Source of the DNA: an uncultured Paracoccaceae bacterium
Lineage (GTDB): Bacteria > Pseudomonadota > Alphaproteobacteria > Rhodobacterales > Rhodobacteraceae
Length of the DNA stretch: 64,000 bases
Direction of reading: 5' to 3'
Assembly (NCBI GenBank): GCA_905182355.1
Contig: CAJJBH010000022.1
Span: 1 to 64,000 of the forward strand
A model generated the notes under the pieces. The model did not search any database. It worked only from the letters and a program-made list of their open reading frames with translations, and had not been told where the DNA came from. Numbering within the stretch: position 1 is the first letter of the stretch; each line of letters starts with the position of its first letter. The position numbers were made by a program, and so were the translations under genes. Below, piece after piece: positions 9,260-19,470 of this stretch.

Positions 9260-9877
9260 TCAGGGATTTAGTCGTTCGACACGCCATGAAGCAGTCTCAT
9301 TTTCGCGCTGCCAAACGAACCGATCATGTAGACGAAAATCGCCATCGGCCCAGAATTCGATCTCAACTGGTGTGACACGATAACCGCCCCAAAACGGCGG
9401 ACGTTTAGGATTTGCACCATGTTTTGCCGTAACCTTTGCAACCTCAGCCAACAAAGTTGCACGGCTTTTAAGGGGGCGACTTTGCTTCGATGCCCATGCG
9501 CCCAGACGACTTTTCAAAGATCGTGATGCGAAATATTCATCGGCCGTTTGACCATCTTCTTTGGCAACCGTTCCACGCACCCGAATTTGCCGGCGCAGCG
9601 ATTTCCAGTGCATGACAAAAGCAACCTTCCCTGCCCCATCCAATTCAACAGCCTTTGCGCTTTCGTAGTTGGTGTAAAAGACAAACGCGTCCGGCTCGAT
9701 CCCTTTCAGCAGAACCATGCGTGCATTTGGCATCCCGGCGGCATCAACTGTCGACAACGCTATTGCATTAGGGTCATTGATTTCTGCGGACTCGGCCTCC
9801 TTCAACCAAGCTTGCGCAATCAAAAACGGATTTTCACCCGCAAATTTTCCGCTGGTTTCTGGATTTGAATGGGTCAT
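9260..9877 (-). CDS. pdxH: Pyridoxamine/pyridoxine 5'-phosphate oxidase
   Basis: This 205-residue FMN enzyme makes pyridoxal 5'-phosphate in the cytoplasm. It shows the family core: [23 protein letters not shown] (about 38-60), [29 protein letters not shown] (FMN and substrate contacts) and the conserved end [18 protein letters not shown]...W.VERLNP. I start it at ATG 9877, with AAGGAAG upstream, rather than at the TTG one codon before. It is divergent from fabI across about 160 bases. Confidence 0.95.
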   Translation of the reverse strand: MTHSNPETSGKFAGENPFLIAQAWLKEAESAEINDPNAIALSTVDAAGMPNARMVLLKGIEPDAFVFYTNYESAKAVELDGAGKVAFVMHWKSLRRQIRVRGTVAKEDGQTADEYFASRSLKSRLGAWASKQSRPLKSRATLLAEVAKVTAKHGANPKRPPFWGGYRVTPVEIEFWADGDFRLHDRFVWQRENETASWRVERLNP

Positions 9878-10039
9878 CAATCTTCCTTAAATTCAGGCAG
9901 TTTTTGCTTAATCTGCGTGTCCTTGTACCGCAAGGGTTCCGTCACGCTTGCCTGACCGATGTCACGATACCTTGATGCACCTAGCGCAATCGCCTAAACG
10001 TCAACGCAACACGTATACAACAATTGCTGGGGACTACGC

Positions 10040-10846
10040 ATGTCAAACAACCTAATGGTGGGTAAACGCGGGTTGATTATGGGGCTTGCCAACGACAAAT
10101 CCATCGCATGGGGCATCGCCAAAGCCTGTGCAGATGCTGGGGCCGAATTGGCCTTTTCATATCAAGGGGACGCTTTAAAAAAACGCGTTGATCCCTTGGC
10201 AGCGCAACTGGGCAGCAACATCGTCTTGCCTTGTGACGTAAGTGATACCGCTTCAATGGATGCCTTATTTGAAGGCCTCAAAAAACATTGGGGCCAGCTT
10301 GATTTTGTCGTACATGCTATTGGTTTTTCGGACAAAAACGAATTGCGCGGCCGCTACGTTGACACCAGCCACAAGAACTTTGCAATGACGATGGACATCT
10401 CAGTCTACTCTTTCACAGCAATTATGCAACGTGCTGAAAAGATGATGACTGATGGCGGCAGCGCCCTCACCCTGACCTATTACGGCGCGGAACAAGTGAT
10501 GCCACACTATAACGTTATGGGTGTCGCAAAAGCTGCACTTGAAGCATCCGTCAAATACTTGGCCGAAGACTTGGGCAAAGACGGAATTCGGGTCAATGCA
10601 ATCTCCGCGGGACCAATCAAAACATTGGCCGCATCTGGCATCGGTGATTTTCGTTATATCATGAAATGGAACGAATATAATTCACCGTTACGTCGAAATG
10701 TTACAATCGACGACGTGGGGAAATCAGCACTTTACCTGTTGTCTGACCTTGGATCAGGCACAACGGGAGAGAATCTTCACGTTGACGCTGGTTATCACGT
10801 TGTTGGTATGAAGGCCGTGGACGCTCCAGATATAAGCAAAGCTTAA
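10040..10846 (+). CDS. fabI: Enoyl-[acyl-carrier-protein] reductase (NADH)
   Basis: FabI performs the last reduction in each round of fatty acid elongation and is the target of triclosan-type inhibitors. The 268-residue protein is a short-chain dehydrogenase: [16 protein letters not shown] (about 15-30) forms the NAD pocket, and Tyr157 and Lys164 ([12 protein letters not shown]) form the FabI-type Tyr-x6-Lys pair. [14 protein letters not shown] follows near 198. GGGGA precedes the ATG. No other fatty acid gene is adjacent. Confidence 0.95.
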   Translation: MSNNLMVGKRGLIMGLANDKSIAWGIAKACADAGAELAFSYQGDALKKRVDPLAAQLGSNIVLPCDVSDTASMDALFEGLKKHWGQLDFVVHAIGFSDKNELRGRYVDTSHKNFAMTMDISVYSFTAIMQRAEKMMTDGGSALTLTYYGAEQVMPHYNVMGVAKAALEASVKYLAEDLGKDGIRVNAISAGPIKTLAASGIGDFRYIMKWNEYNSPLRRNVTIDDVGKSALYLLSDLGSGTTGENLHVDAGYHVVGMKAVDAPDISKA

Positions 10847-10923
10847 ATTACTGCGGTGTGAGGCCTGCAAACGCGCTTATCACCCAACATTCCATCTTAC
10901 CAAATGTTACTAGGATAAAGACT

Positions 10924-11427
10924 ATGTCAGATCGCTTGCCCCACGAAAAAGGGTTCCACATCAGCTGGGACCAAATGCACCGCGACAGCCGTGCCCTTGC
11001 ATGGCGCCTTGATGGCAAAGGGCCTGATGATGGCGCATGGCGGGCGATCGTTGCAATTACACGCGGTGGCATGGCACCAGCGATGATCATCGCACGCGAA
11101 CTAGACGTACGTACCGTCGATACCATAAGCATCAAAAGTTATGATCACCAAGACCAAGCAGAAGCCAAGGTGCTGAAATTTCCTGACGCCGAAATGATGG
11201 GTGATGGCACAGGCATCCTGATTATAGATGATCTGGTTGATAGTGGCAAAACCCTCGAAGTGGTGCGTGGGCTATATCCCAATGCTCACTTTGCCACGGT
11301 TTATGCAAAGCCAAAGGGTGAACCACAGGTCGACACCTTCATCACGGGCGTTTCTCAAGACACGTGGATTTTCTTCCCTTGGGATATGGCCCTACAATAT
11401 GTCCAACCTTATCGCGGAACCGACTAA
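10924..11427 (+). CDS. gpt: Xanthine phosphoribosyltransferase
   Basis: The start is ATG 10924, which has AGGAT upstream; an in-frame ATG at 10858 lacks support. The 167-residue product has the type I phosphoribosyltransferase fold, with [16 protein letters not shown] (about 45-60) and the PRPP loop [13 protein letters not shown] (about 98-110). It should salvage xanthine and guanine to their nucleotides. Family members also include hypoxanthine enzymes, so the base preference is inferred. A hairpin begins at its stop codon. Confidence 0.85.
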   Translation: MSDRLPHEKGFHISWDQMHRDSRALAWRLDGKGPDDGAWRAIVAITRGGMAPAMIIARELDVRTVDTISIKSYDHQDQAEAKVLKFPDAEMMGDGTGILIIDDLVDSGKTLEVVRGLYPNAHFATVYAKPKGEPQVDTFITGVSQDTWIFFPWDMALQYVQPYRGTD

Positions 11428-11455
11428 CCAGAAGAACATGGTTTCTTCTGGTCTT
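11427..11455 (+). terminator. Terminator-like hairpin after gpt
   Basis: ACCAGAAGAA at 11427-11436 pairs with TTCTTCTGGT at 11443-11452 across a 6-base loop, followed by CTTAAAT. The stem is perfect; the T-run is weak. It ends about 85 bases before the aminotransferase start. Confidence 0.55.
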
Positions 11456-11538
11456 AAATATCTTCGATTATTGCCTGTCAGGTGTTGAAACAACACCGAG
11501 AAGGAAGGCATTCGCGCGTACGACCACAGGAACGATAT

Positions 11539-12714
11539 ATGCCAATGACACGCACCAGCGCCACTTTTTCTCCTCCAGTGATGGAAGCACGGCGCTGGTT
11601 GGACGGAATCATCCATCCAGAAAATCGTCCTTTTATCAACGTGTCCCAAGCCGCCCCAGTTGATCCACCTGTCAAAGAATTACGTCAGGCGATGGCAGAC
11701 GCTGCGCTAAACGATGACAGTGCACATCTATATGGCCCCGTCCTTGGCAACATGGCGCTGCGCCATGCATTAGCCAGAAAAACCAACACTCATTACTGTG
11801 CATCAATCAAAGCCGATAACGTGGCAATCACATCGGGCTGTAATCAAGCCTTTGCTGCCGCCATAGCATCTCTCTGCGCTGAAGGGGATGAAGTCATCCT
11901 TCCAACCCCATGGTACTTCAATCATAAAATGTGGTTGGACATGTCTGGTGTTGCTTCCATTCCGCTGCCGGCCGGGCCGGATTTATTGCCATCCGTGACT
12001 GACGCAGCAAGACTTATCACCCCTCGCACCCGCGCGATCGCCCTTGTATCCCCCAACAACCCTGCGGGGGTTGAATATCCCTCGGACCTTTTGAACAGCT
12101 TCTTTGATCTGGCACAAAACCACGGTATTGCCTTGATTGTTGATGAAACCTACCGCGATTATCACAGTCAAGTTGGCACACCACATGACCTCTTCAATCG
12201 ACCATTAGCCGATGAAACCTTCATCCACCTATATTCGTTCTCCAAAGCATTTCGCCTAACAGGTCACCGTGTCGGCGCATTGATCGCCTCGACCACAAGA
12301 TTGGCGGAGGTCGAAAAGTTTCTAGACACAGTTGCGATTTGCCCCGGCCAAATTGGTCAGGCGGCGGCCCTTTGGGGTTTAGATAACTTAGACAACTGGC
12401 TAGCCGAGGAACGGTGTGAGATTATCCGACGCTGCGATGCGATCAAATCTGGCTTTCCTGTGCTGGCGGTAAAAGGCTGGGAATTGAAGTCCGCTGGCGC
12501 ATATTTTGCCTATATGAAGCATCCGTTTGATATTTCATCTGCTGAATTGGCCCCTCGATTGGTTAAAGACGCAGGCATCCTTTGCCTGCCTGGCACGATG
12601 TTTCACCCAGATGGCGATCCAATTGGAGCGGCCCATCTGCGCATCGCTTTCGCCAATTTGGACGCTGAAGGGATTGCCACGCTTTATCACAGGTTAGATA
12701 CCCTTAACATATAA
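11539..12714 (+). CDS. Pyridoxal-phosphate aminotransferase, class I/II
   Basis: I start it at ATG 11539, with AGGAACG upstream, giving 391 residues; an in-frame start at 11482 would run back towards the gpt hairpin. It is a fold-type I aminotransferase: Tyr in HLYGPVLG (about 65), SPNNPAGVEY (about 171), VDETYRDY (Asp about 202) and the cofactor Lys236 in YSFSKAFRLTGHRVGA. Such enzymes transfer amino groups between amino acids and 2-oxoacids. The substrate cannot be read from sequence; it resembles aspartate/alanine-type enzymes. No pathway partner is adjacent. Confidence 0.85.
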   Translation: MPMTRTSATFSPPVMEARRWLDGIIHPENRPFINVSQAAPVDPPVKELRQAMADAALNDDSAHLYGPVLGNMALRHALARKTNTHYCASIKADNVAITSGCNQAFAAAIASLCAEGDEVILPTPWYFNHKMWLDMSGVASIPLPAGPDLLPSVTDAARLITPRTRAIALVSPNNPAGVEYPSDLLNSFFDLAQNHGIALIVDETYRDYHSQVGTPHDLFNRPLADETFIHLYSFSKAFRLTGHRVGALIASTTRLAEVEKFLDTVAICPGQIGQAAALWGLDNLDNWLAEERCEIIRRCDAIKSGFPVLAVKGWELKSAGAYFAYMKHPFDISSAELAPRLVKDAGILCLPGTMFHPDGDPIGAAHLRIAFANLDAEGIATLYHRLDTLNI

Positions 12715-12787
12715 GGTCAACAGCCCCTTGCTCCCTTCCCCAGTGCGCCTTAAGCATGGCTAACCAAAGGTAAGAGGCTAAAAAATC

Positions 12788-14629
12788 ATGAGTACCGGCA
12801 AAACTATTTCAAAGACATTCGTTTGGGTAATTATCGGTCTTGCGATGCTGGGATTGGGCGGCTTTGGGGCCAGCAATCTGTCTGGCACAATTCGCACAAT
12901 TGGCACCGTTGGTGACAAACATATCGACGTCGGCGAATACGCCCGTCAACTTGGCCAAGAAATTCGCGCCGTTGAGGCGCAAACAGGAGAAAGACTGCCA
13001 TTTGCGCGGGTTAAAGAAATTGGGTTGGATCAAGCAGTTCTAGCGCGACTTGTTTCTGCACGGGCATTAGACCATGAAGCCACACAAATGGGACTAAGCA
13101 TTGGCGATGCAGCCCTACGCGACCAAATTGTTGATATTCCTGCCTTCCAAGGCATCGACGGCTCATTTGACCGCGAGGGTTATACATTTGCCCTTGAACG
13201 CAGTGGTACCTCCGAGGCCGATTTTGAAACACGTTTGCGCGAAGAGACAGCCCGTACATTGCTTCAAGGTGCGATGGTCGGTGGCGTCGTTATGCCAAAC
13301 ACCTACGTTTCGACCCTTCTGAATTACATCGGTGAAACCCGTAATTTCAAATGGGCACGTTTGGCGTCAGCAGATTTGAATGAAGAATTGCCAACTGCGT
13401 CTGATGCCACTTTAAGAAGCTACTTTGATGAAAATATTGATGAATTCATGCTGGCAGAAACGAAGCGCATTACTTACGTGCATCTTTCTCCAGACGCATT
13501 GATCCAAGGGATCGAAGTCCCACAAGAAGAATTAGAGGCGGAATTCAAGGCCCGAGCCGATGAATACAACCGCCCTGAACGCCGTCTGGTCGAACGCCTT
13601 GTCTACCTTGATGAAGAAAGTACAAACCAAGCTGCAGCCGCACTTGAGGTTTCTGGCACGACGTTTGAAGCCTTAGTTGAAAAACGCGGCCTTGCCCTTG
13701 CAGATATCGATCTGGGTGACGTGGATCGCTTGTCACTTGATGGCGCTGGCGAAGCAGTTTTTGCCGCAAATGTCGGTGACGTTGTTGGTCCTTTGGCCAG
13801 CGATCTGGGCCCTGCCCTGTTCCGCATCAATGGTGTTCTTCCTGCCCTAATTACAACTTTTGCAGAAGCAAAGCCGCAATTGCAGGAAATCCTTGCCGCA
13901 GACCGCGCCCGTCGCTTGGTCAGTATTCAAGCACAAGAGTATGACGACCTGCTTGCAGGTGGTGCCACCATCGAAGAATTGGCCGACGAAACTGATTTGG
14001 TGCTTGGCACCCTTGATTGGTCAGACGGCAACGGCGAAGGACTTGGCGCATATGTCGGTTTTGCCAAAGCCGCCCGTGCAATCACATCAGAAGATTTCCC
14101 AAAAATCGAAAACCTTGAAGACGGTGGCGTCTTTGCAATTCGATTGGATGAAGAATTGCCTGTGCGCCCATCCGAATTTGCGGAATCTCGTGAACAGGTT
14201 GTCGCAAGTTGGGAAAACAACCAACTTGAAACCAGCCTGAACGCACAAGCCGCTATTTTGGTGCCACAGCTTCAATCTGGCACAGACTTTGCAGGGCTGG
14301 ATTTGACCCCAACTGAAGAAATCAACCAACCGCGCACGGCATTTATCACAGGCACTCCCCCAAGCTTTATGGAAGATGTGTTCAAGATGGCTGTTGGTGA
14401 TGTAATCGTTGTCGACAGTTTTGGCACCGTTTTGGTTGTGCGTCTTGATGCGATCAATTCAGCAGCCACCAATGAAAACGTAGAAGCGTTGCGCACGCAG
14501 CTACAAGCCCAAGTGAGCCAAACCTTGGCGCGTGATTTGTACAACATCTACTCAAATGATGCTGTTAAACGCGCGGGTCAAAAGATCGATCCACGATCCG
14601 TGGCCGCTGTGCACGTTAACTTTCCCTAA
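12788..14629 (+). CDS. PpiD/SurA-like membrane-anchored peptidylprolyl isomerase
   Basis: The 613-residue protein has one N-terminal membrane helix (about 10-30, TFVWVIIGLAMLGLGGFGASNL). A SurA-N-like chaperone region (about 35-200) contains VGEYARQLGQEIRAVEAQ and GSFDREGYTFALERSGTSEADFETRLREE, and a degenerate PpiC rotamase region follows (about 240-370). It should face the periplasm and help fold secreted or outer-membrane proteins. Its stop is 11 bases before trpE, so the two are probably co-transcribed. Confidence 0.85.
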   Translation: MSTGKTISKTFVWVIIGLAMLGLGGFGASNLSGTIRTIGTVGDKHIDVGEYARQLGQEIRAVEAQTGERLPFARVKEIGLDQAVLARLVSARALDHEATQMGLSIGDAALRDQIVDIPAFQGIDGSFDREGYTFALERSGTSEADFETRLREETARTLLQGAMVGGVVMPNTYVSTLLNYIGETRNFKWARLASADLNEELPTASDATLRSYFDENIDEFMLAETKRITYVHLSPDALIQGIEVPQEELEAEFKARADEYNRPERRLVERLVYLDEESTNQAAAALEVSGTTFEALVEKRGLALADIDLGDVDRLSLDGAGEAVFAANVGDVVGPLASDLGPALFRINGVLPALITTFAEAKPQLQEILAADRARRLVSIQAQEYDDLLAGGATIEELADETDLVLGTLDWSDGNGEGLGAYVGFAKAARAITSEDFPKIENLEDGGVFAIRLDEELPVRPSEFAESREQVVASWENNQLETSLNAQAAILVPQLQSGTDFAGLDLTPTEEINQPRTAFITGTPPSFMEDVFKMAVGDVIVVDSFGTVLVVRLDAINSAATNENVEALRTQLQAQVSQTLARDLYNIYSNDAVKRAGQKIDPRSVAAVHVNFP

Positions 14630-14640
14630 GGTTTGAACAG

Positions 14641-16152
14641 ATGGCACTGACACCAGATTTCGAAACCTTCGCGCGCGCCTACAACGCGGGCGAAAACCAA
14701 ATCGTCTACACACGACTGGCAGCTGACTTAGATACGCCTGTCTCGTTGATGTTAAAGCTGACTGGGGCGCAAAAAGACGCGTTCGTTTTGGAATCTGTGA
14801 CGGGCGGTGAAGTGCGCGGTCGGTATTCGATTATCGGAATGAAGCCTGATCTGGTGTGGCGGTGCGAGGGTGAAACCTCTGCAATCAACCGCACTGCACG
14901 CTTTGATGCAGATGCATTTGAACCCGCACAGGGCAACCCACTTGATGTCCTGCGGGCCCTGATCGGCGAATGCAAAATCGATCTGCCTGATGACATGCCC
15001 CAAGCTGCCGCGGGGCTGTTTGGTTATCTTGGGTACGACATGATCCGTCTGGTCGAACACCTGCCAAACGTAAACCCAGATGCATTGGGCCTGCCAGATG
15101 CCATCATGCTGCGCCCTTCGGTCATTGCAGTCTTGGACGGCGTCAAAGGCGAGGTCACTGTGGTTTCCCCCGCATGGGTCAACGACGGGCAGGCTGCACG
15201 TGCGGCCTATGCCCAAGCTGGCGAACGTGTCATGGACGCCGTCCGCGATCTGGACCGTGCCATGCCCTCAGAAACCCGCGATCTTGGCGAAGCCACGCAG
15301 GCACATGATCCCGTTAGCAATTTTACCCGCGAAGGCTATAAGTCTGCGGTCGAAAAGGCCAAGGACTACATCCGCGCTGGAGACATCTTTCAAGTTGTGC
15401 CTTCCCAACGCTGGACGCAGGATTTCGCGCAAAAGCCATTCTCGCTTTACCGTTCTTTGCGGCGCACAAACCCGTCACCATTTATGTTCTATTTCAACTT
15501 CGGTGGGTTCCAAGTTGTAGGAGCCAGCCCTGAAATTTTAGTCCGCGTTTTTGGGAACGAAATTACAATCCGCCCCATTGCCGGCACACGCAAACGTGGG
15601 GCAACACCAGAAGAGGATCGCGCACTTGAGGCCGATCTTTTGGCTGACCAAAAGGAACTGGCCGAACACCTGATGTTGCTGGACCTTGGGCGCAACGACG
15701 TTGGCCGTGTGGCTAAAATTGGGACTGTGCGCCCTACCGAAGAATTCTTGGTAGAGCGTTATTCCCACGTCATGCACATCGTATCCAACGTGGTGGGTGA
15801 ACTTAAAGAAGGCAAAGACGCGATTGATGCATTCTTTGCTGGCATGCCTGCTGGTACAGTTTCTGGTGCGCCAAAAGTACGTGCAATGGAAATAATAGAC
15901 GAGCTGGAACCCGAAAAGCGCGGCGTTTATGGCGGTGGTGTTGGCTATTTCAGCGCAGGCGGTGACATGGACATGTGCATTGCACTGCGCACAGCAGTTG
16001 TTCAGGATCAAAAATTATATATCCAAGCTGGAGGCGGCGTTGTCTATGACAGCGATCCAGAGGCTGAGTTTATGGAAACGGTCCATAAATCTGGTGCCAT
16101 CCGACGCGCCGCAGAAGATGCAGCCCGTTTTGATGGCGGCGGTAACTTTTAA
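14641..16152 (+). CDS. trpE: Anthranilate synthase component I
   Basis: TrpE converts chorismate to anthranilate with ammonia from TrpG, the first step of tryptophan synthesis. The 503-residue protein has the N-terminal feedback region, including the tryptophan-binding LES near residues 50-52. The C-terminal chorismate-binding domain shows GASPEILVRV, GTRKRGATPEED, DLGRNDVGRVAK, SGAPKVRAMEIIDELE and the final AGGGVVYDSDPEAEF. It lies in tandem with the PpiD-like gene. The other trp genes start 1.7 kb further on, beyond an antisense gene. I see no leader peptide or attenuator in front of it. Confidence 0.97.
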   Translation: MALTPDFETFARAYNAGENQIVYTRLAADLDTPVSLMLKLTGAQKDAFVLESVTGGEVRGRYSIIGMKPDLVWRCEGETSAINRTARFDADAFEPAQGNPLDVLRALIGECKIDLPDDMPQAAAGLFGYLGYDMIRLVEHLPNVNPDALGLPDAIMLRPSVIAVLDGVKGEVTVVSPAWVNDGQAARAAYAQAGERVMDAVRDLDRAMPSETRDLGEATQAHDPVSNFTREGYKSAVEKAKDYIRAGDIFQVVPSQRWTQDFAQKPFSLYRSLRRTNPSPFMFYFNFGGFQVVGASPEILVRVFGNEITIRPIAGTRKRGATPEEDRALEADLLADQKELAEHLMLLDLGRNDVGRVAKIGTVRPTEEFLVERYSHVMHIVSNVVGELKEGKDAIDAFFAGMPAGTVSGAPKVRAMEIIDELEPEKRGVYGGGVGYFSAGGDMDMCIALRTAVVQDQKLYIQAGGGVVYDSDPEAEFMETVHKSGAIRRAAEDAARFDGGGNF

Positions 16153-16197
16153 GTTTTCACTTCGTCTTATCTGATAGATACGAGGCGCTGCCTCGCG

Positions 16198-16225
16198 CTC
16201 CGGGATATTTAGCGCCAAAAGAAGC
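16198..16225 (+). repeat. Rhodobacteraceae-type intergenic repeat, copy 1
   Basis: CTCCGGGATATTTAGCGCC followed by AAAAGAAGC lies just past trpE, behind a small hairpin (GAGGC-GCT-GCCTC near 16182-16194). A second copy with the same ATATTTA..GCCAAAAGAA core is at 51558-51586, also behind a hairpin. From memory, similar hairpin-plus-core units are dispersed between genes across this family. Their role is not known to me. Confidence 0.5.
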
Positions 16226-16283
16226 TAGGGGTGCCCATATTTTTTTGACCCCTCAATACTTTGGCGAACGCAGTGGCCGATCG

Positions 16284-17708
16284 CTATTGGTTTAGAACAG
16301 CCGATACAGGCGCAAGGCTGACCCGTGATGCGCGATCCTGCAAACCCCAAATAAGCAGCGCAGATATCGTGTCAGACCGCAAACGCCCCAGCATAATAAC
16401 GCCTTCTTCTTGCCCTGCTCGAAATGCAGCTTGGTCCAAGAATCGGCGAATAACAGTTGGGGTTTGGTCCGCACTGTCGAAATCACGAAACACTGTCGCT
16501 GTGGGTACACCTTCACGCGCCGCCAATTTTGCAACCGTGTTTAGGCCTTTGGGCTGCGTGACAAAACCATGTCCCGACGCCAATAATATCTGTGTGGCCT
16601 GATCTGAAGCTTCGCGTGCCTCTTGCATGCCGTTGCCCACACCTTCCATAACACCAACAACTTCAGTCATTTGGCTGAGTATCGAGTTTAGGCCAACTTC
16701 GGCATCGACGGCCGTCGCGCCACTTGGCAGATCAATCATGGCCAAGACTTCAAACCCCTCGGCACGATATTTTTTCATCCGCTTAACTGCGTCCGGTAGG
16801 CTTGCATCTACCGCAAATGTGATCGGCGCTGGAAAGCTGCGAAGTGCAGGTAAACCAACCGCGGCACCATCAAGGTCGACGCCCGCATCAATCAGGATGA
16901 TCGCCATCAGCGGCATATCACCTGGATCGTCAAACGGCACAGCAAATGCCTTTAACGGTGGCTGTACATTACCATTTGACTGCGTATCTGCATCATTGGC
17001 TTGAAATGTATCACCGCGATCAACCAACGATCCTGCAGGGCGGCCAATCCGTGGTCGCAAATCTTCTTCTGCATCTTCTACCGATTGCGGAAACGCGGCT
17101 TCTTCTTCATCAACGACTGGTGCTTGTGGTTGTTCTGGCTCAACAAATTGCGCGGTCTCCGTATCTAGAGGAGCGTCTTCAACAGCATCAACTTTGGGCG
17201 CAACTTCTGTCTCAACAGGTGTTTCTTCAAACGCTGTTTCTTCTTGAGGTACTTCAGGGGATGAAGGCTGCGACGGATCCGTCGAAATAGAAAGTTCGGT
17301 ATCCCTTTCAGGGGCCATTGGCACAGCGGCTTGTGGGTTTTGCAAAACAGGGGCTTCGCTTTCAACCGCAACAGAGCCATTTGCGGCGGAAACCGCAGGT
17401 GTTTCAAGGCTTGTCGTACCGCCTGTTTGCGGCTCTTGTGACAAGTCTGATCCTGCCTGCGCAACTGAATTCACATCATCAGGCACTGGTTGGGACACAC
17501 CACTCGCGCCGTCTTGAACAAGATCAGCGTCACCCGCACCGGCATCCACACCAGTTTGGCTTGGGTCAACATCGCTCGAAACGCTTAAGGGTGCTGCGTC
17601 AGAAACATTGGGCGCTCTTGGGCCTTCAGTCATCACGGATGCCACACCTGCCACGCCCACCGACACAACAGTGCCCAACATTGCCCCGCTCAAGAAACCT
17701 CGTGCCAT
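16284..17708 (-). CDS. yibQ: Divergent polysaccharide deacetylase family protein (YibQ-like)
   Basis: The 474-residue product starts with a hydrophobic anchor or signal (MARGFLSGAMLGTVVSVGVAGVASV). A long acidic, Pro/Glu/Gln-rich linker follows (about 30-235), then a C-terminal divergent polysaccharide deacetylase domain (about 245-470): MPLMAIILIDAGVDLDGAAV, PITFAVDASLPDAVKRMKKYRAEGFEVLAMIDLP, then GFVTQPKG. It should be an envelope protein of unknown substrate. It sits antisense between trpE and trpG, an arrangement I recall from Rhodobacter sphaeroides. An inverted repeat AGGGGT/ACCCCT beyond its 3' end (near 16226-16256) may end transcription. Confidence 0.85.
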   Translation of the reverse strand: MARGFLSGAMLGTVVSVGVAGVASVMTEGPRAPNVSDAAPLSVSSDVDPSQTGVDAGAGDADLVQDGASGVSQPVPDDVNSVAQAGSDLSQEPQTGGTTSLETPAVSAANGSVAVESEAPVLQNPQAAVPMAPERDTELSISTDPSQPSSPEVPQEETAFEETPVETEVAPKVDAVEDAPLDTETAQFVEPEQPQAPVVDEEEAAFPQSVEDAEEDLRPRIGRPAGSLVDRGDTFQANDADTQSNGNVQPPLKAFAVPFDDPGDMPLMAIILIDAGVDLDGAAVGLPALRSFPAPITFAVDASLPDAVKRMKKYRAEGFEVLAMIDLPSGATAVDAEVGLNSILSQMTEVVGVMEGVGNGMQEAREASDQATQILLASGHGFVTQPKGLNTVAKLAAREGVPTATVFRDFDSADQTPTVIRRFLDQAAFRAGQEEGVIMLGRLRSDTISALLIWGLQDRASRVSLAPVSAVLNQ

Positions 17709-17872
17709 CCGCGTCTACTCCGCCCTGTGTGAACTTATCTCATTTGCCCAAACGACCACCCAAGCGCCTCTTGACGCTGGCGGCCAAGCCTGAACATGTA
17801 TATTTCTACCATACAGTGCCTACGGGGCAACCCACCAGCGCTGAAAACCTGCCATAACACAAAGATTGCCTG

Positions 17873-18454
17873 ATGCTGCTACTGATCGATAATTACGATA
17901 GCTTTACTTACAACTTAGTCCATTATCTGGGCTCTTTGGGCACGGAAATCAAAATCTGGCGCAATGATGCAATAGATGTGCAAGAAGCAATGGCCATGAA
18001 GCCCGCGGGGATATTGTTGTCCCCCGGCCCCTGTGACCCTGATCAAGCCGGCATTTGCCTTGCGATCACCCAAGCGGCCGCTGAAACGCGCACACCCCTT
18101 TTGGGCGTATGTTTGGGGCATCAAACCATCGGCCAAGCCTTTGGCGGCAACGTTGTGCGCTGTGATGAGATTGTGCATGGCAAGATGGGAACGATGCACC
18201 ACACCGGAAAAGGGCTGTTTGCTGGATTGCCGACACCTTACGAGGCGACGCGCTATCATTCTTTGATTGTTGATCGCGAAACGCTGCCCGACACGCTTGA
18301 GATCACGGCGGAGCTGGAAGACGGCACAATCATGGGCCTACAGCACCGCGATCTGCCAATCCACGGGGTCCAATTCCACCCTGAATCGATCCGATCCCAA
18401 CATGGTCATGCCTTGTTGCAGAATTTTGTGAATGAAATGGCGGTGCCTGCATGA
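17873..18454 (+). CDS. trpG: Anthranilate synthase component II (glutamine amidotransferase)
   Basis: TrpG hydrolyses glutamine and feeds ammonia to TrpE. The 193-residue class I amidotransferase has [15 protein letters not shown] at the N-terminus, the nucleophile Cys80 in [17 protein letters not shown], and His169/Glu171 in [11 protein letters not shown]. It opens the trpGDC-moaC cluster. Its stop overlaps the trpD start as ATGA. Confidence 0.96.
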   Translation: MLLLIDNYDSFTYNLVHYLGSLGTEIKIWRNDAIDVQEAMAMKPAGILLSPGPCDPDQAGICLAITQAAAETRTPLLGVCLGHQTIGQAFGGNVVRCDEIVHGKMGTMHHTGKGLFAGLPTPYEATRYHSLIVDRETLPDTLEITAELEDGTIMGLQHRDLPIHGVQFHPESIRSQHGHALLQNFVNEMAVPA

Positions 18455-19470
18455 GTGATGCGCTTAAACCCCTGATTGATGCGGCGGCCAATGGTCCCCT
18501 AACCCGCGCCCAGGCGACAGATGCATTTGGCATTTTGTTCAACGGTGAAGCGACCCCCAGCCAGATTGGTGGGTTCTTGATGGCATTGCGCACGCGCGGT
18601 GAAACTGTTGATGAATACGCCGCTGCGGCCGCAGTTATGCGGGCCAAATGCAACGCGGTTGTCGCCCCTGAGGGCGCGATGGACATTGTCGGCACAGGTG
18701 GTGATGGCAAAGGGACGCTTAATATATCGACCGCGACAGCCTTTGTTGTGGCGGGTGCTGGTGTCACTGTGGCGAAACATGGCAACCGCAATCTATCCTC
18801 CAAATCTGGTGCCGCTGACGCTCTGACCCAGATGGGATTGAACGTTATGGTCGGCCCAAAGGTTGTGGAAAAGGCGCTGAAAGAGGCTGGCATTGGCTTT
18901 ATGATGGCCCCGATGCACCACCCTGCGATCGCCCATGTCATGCCAACACGCGCCGAATTGGGCACACGCACGATCTTTAACATCCTTGGTCCCCTGACCA
19001 ATCCTGCTGGTGTCAAACGCCAACTGACGGGTGCCTTTTCGCGTGACATGATCCGTCCGATGGCAGAAACGCTTGGCCAATTGGGATCAGAGAAAGCATG
19101 GCTTGTGCACGGATCAGACGGCACGGACGAATTGACAATCACTGGCGTCAGTTGGGTTTCGAGTCTGGACGGCGGCGTTGTTACAGATTTCGAAGTTCAT
19201 CCAGAAGAGGCTGGTTTGCCCGAACATCCGTTCGAGGATATTATCGGTGGAACGCCAGAGGAAAACGCGCGTGATTTCAATGCTTTGTTGGATGGTTCGC
19301 AAAGTGCATATCGCGATGCTGTTCTACTAAATTCCGCCGCAGCTCTTGTTGTGGCAGACGCGGCATCTGACCTAAAGCAAGGTGTCGAAATGGCCCGCAC
19401 CAGCATCGACAGCGGTGCGGCACGTGACAAAATCACCGCAGTGGCACGGATCACGCAGGAGGCAACATGA
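18451..19470 (+). CDS. trpD: Anthranilate phosphoribosyltransferase
   Basis: TrpD joins anthranilate to PRPP, the second step of the pathway. The 339-residue protein has the glycine-rich PRPP loop [14 protein letters not shown] (about 81-94), the [17 protein letters not shown] segment (about 109-125) that binds anthranilate and PRPP, and [14 protein letters not shown] (about 173-186). It overlaps trpG and trpC by four bases at each end, indicating tight translational coupling. Confidence 0.97.
   Translation: MSDALKPLIDAAANGPLTRAQATDAFGILFNGEATPSQIGGFLMALRTRGETVDEYAAAAAVMRAKCNAVVAPEGAMDIVGTGGDGKGTLNISTATAFVVAGAGVTVAKHGNRNLSSKSGAADALTQMGLNVMVGPKVVEKALKEAGIGFMMAPMHHPAIAHVMPTRAELGTRTIFNILGPLTNPAGVKRQLTGAFSRDMIRPMAETLGQLGSEKAWLVHGSDGTDELTITGVSWVSSLDGGVVTDFEVHPEEAGLPEHPFEDIIGGTPEENARDFNALLDGSQSAYRDAVLLNSAAALVVADAASDLKQGVEMARTSIDSGAARDKITAVARITQEAT

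Noticed and set aside
14600-14640. A trp leader peptide or attenuator before trpE
   Set aside because: Only 11 bases separate the PpiD-like gene from trpE; there is no room for a leader, and no Trp-rich short frame is visible.
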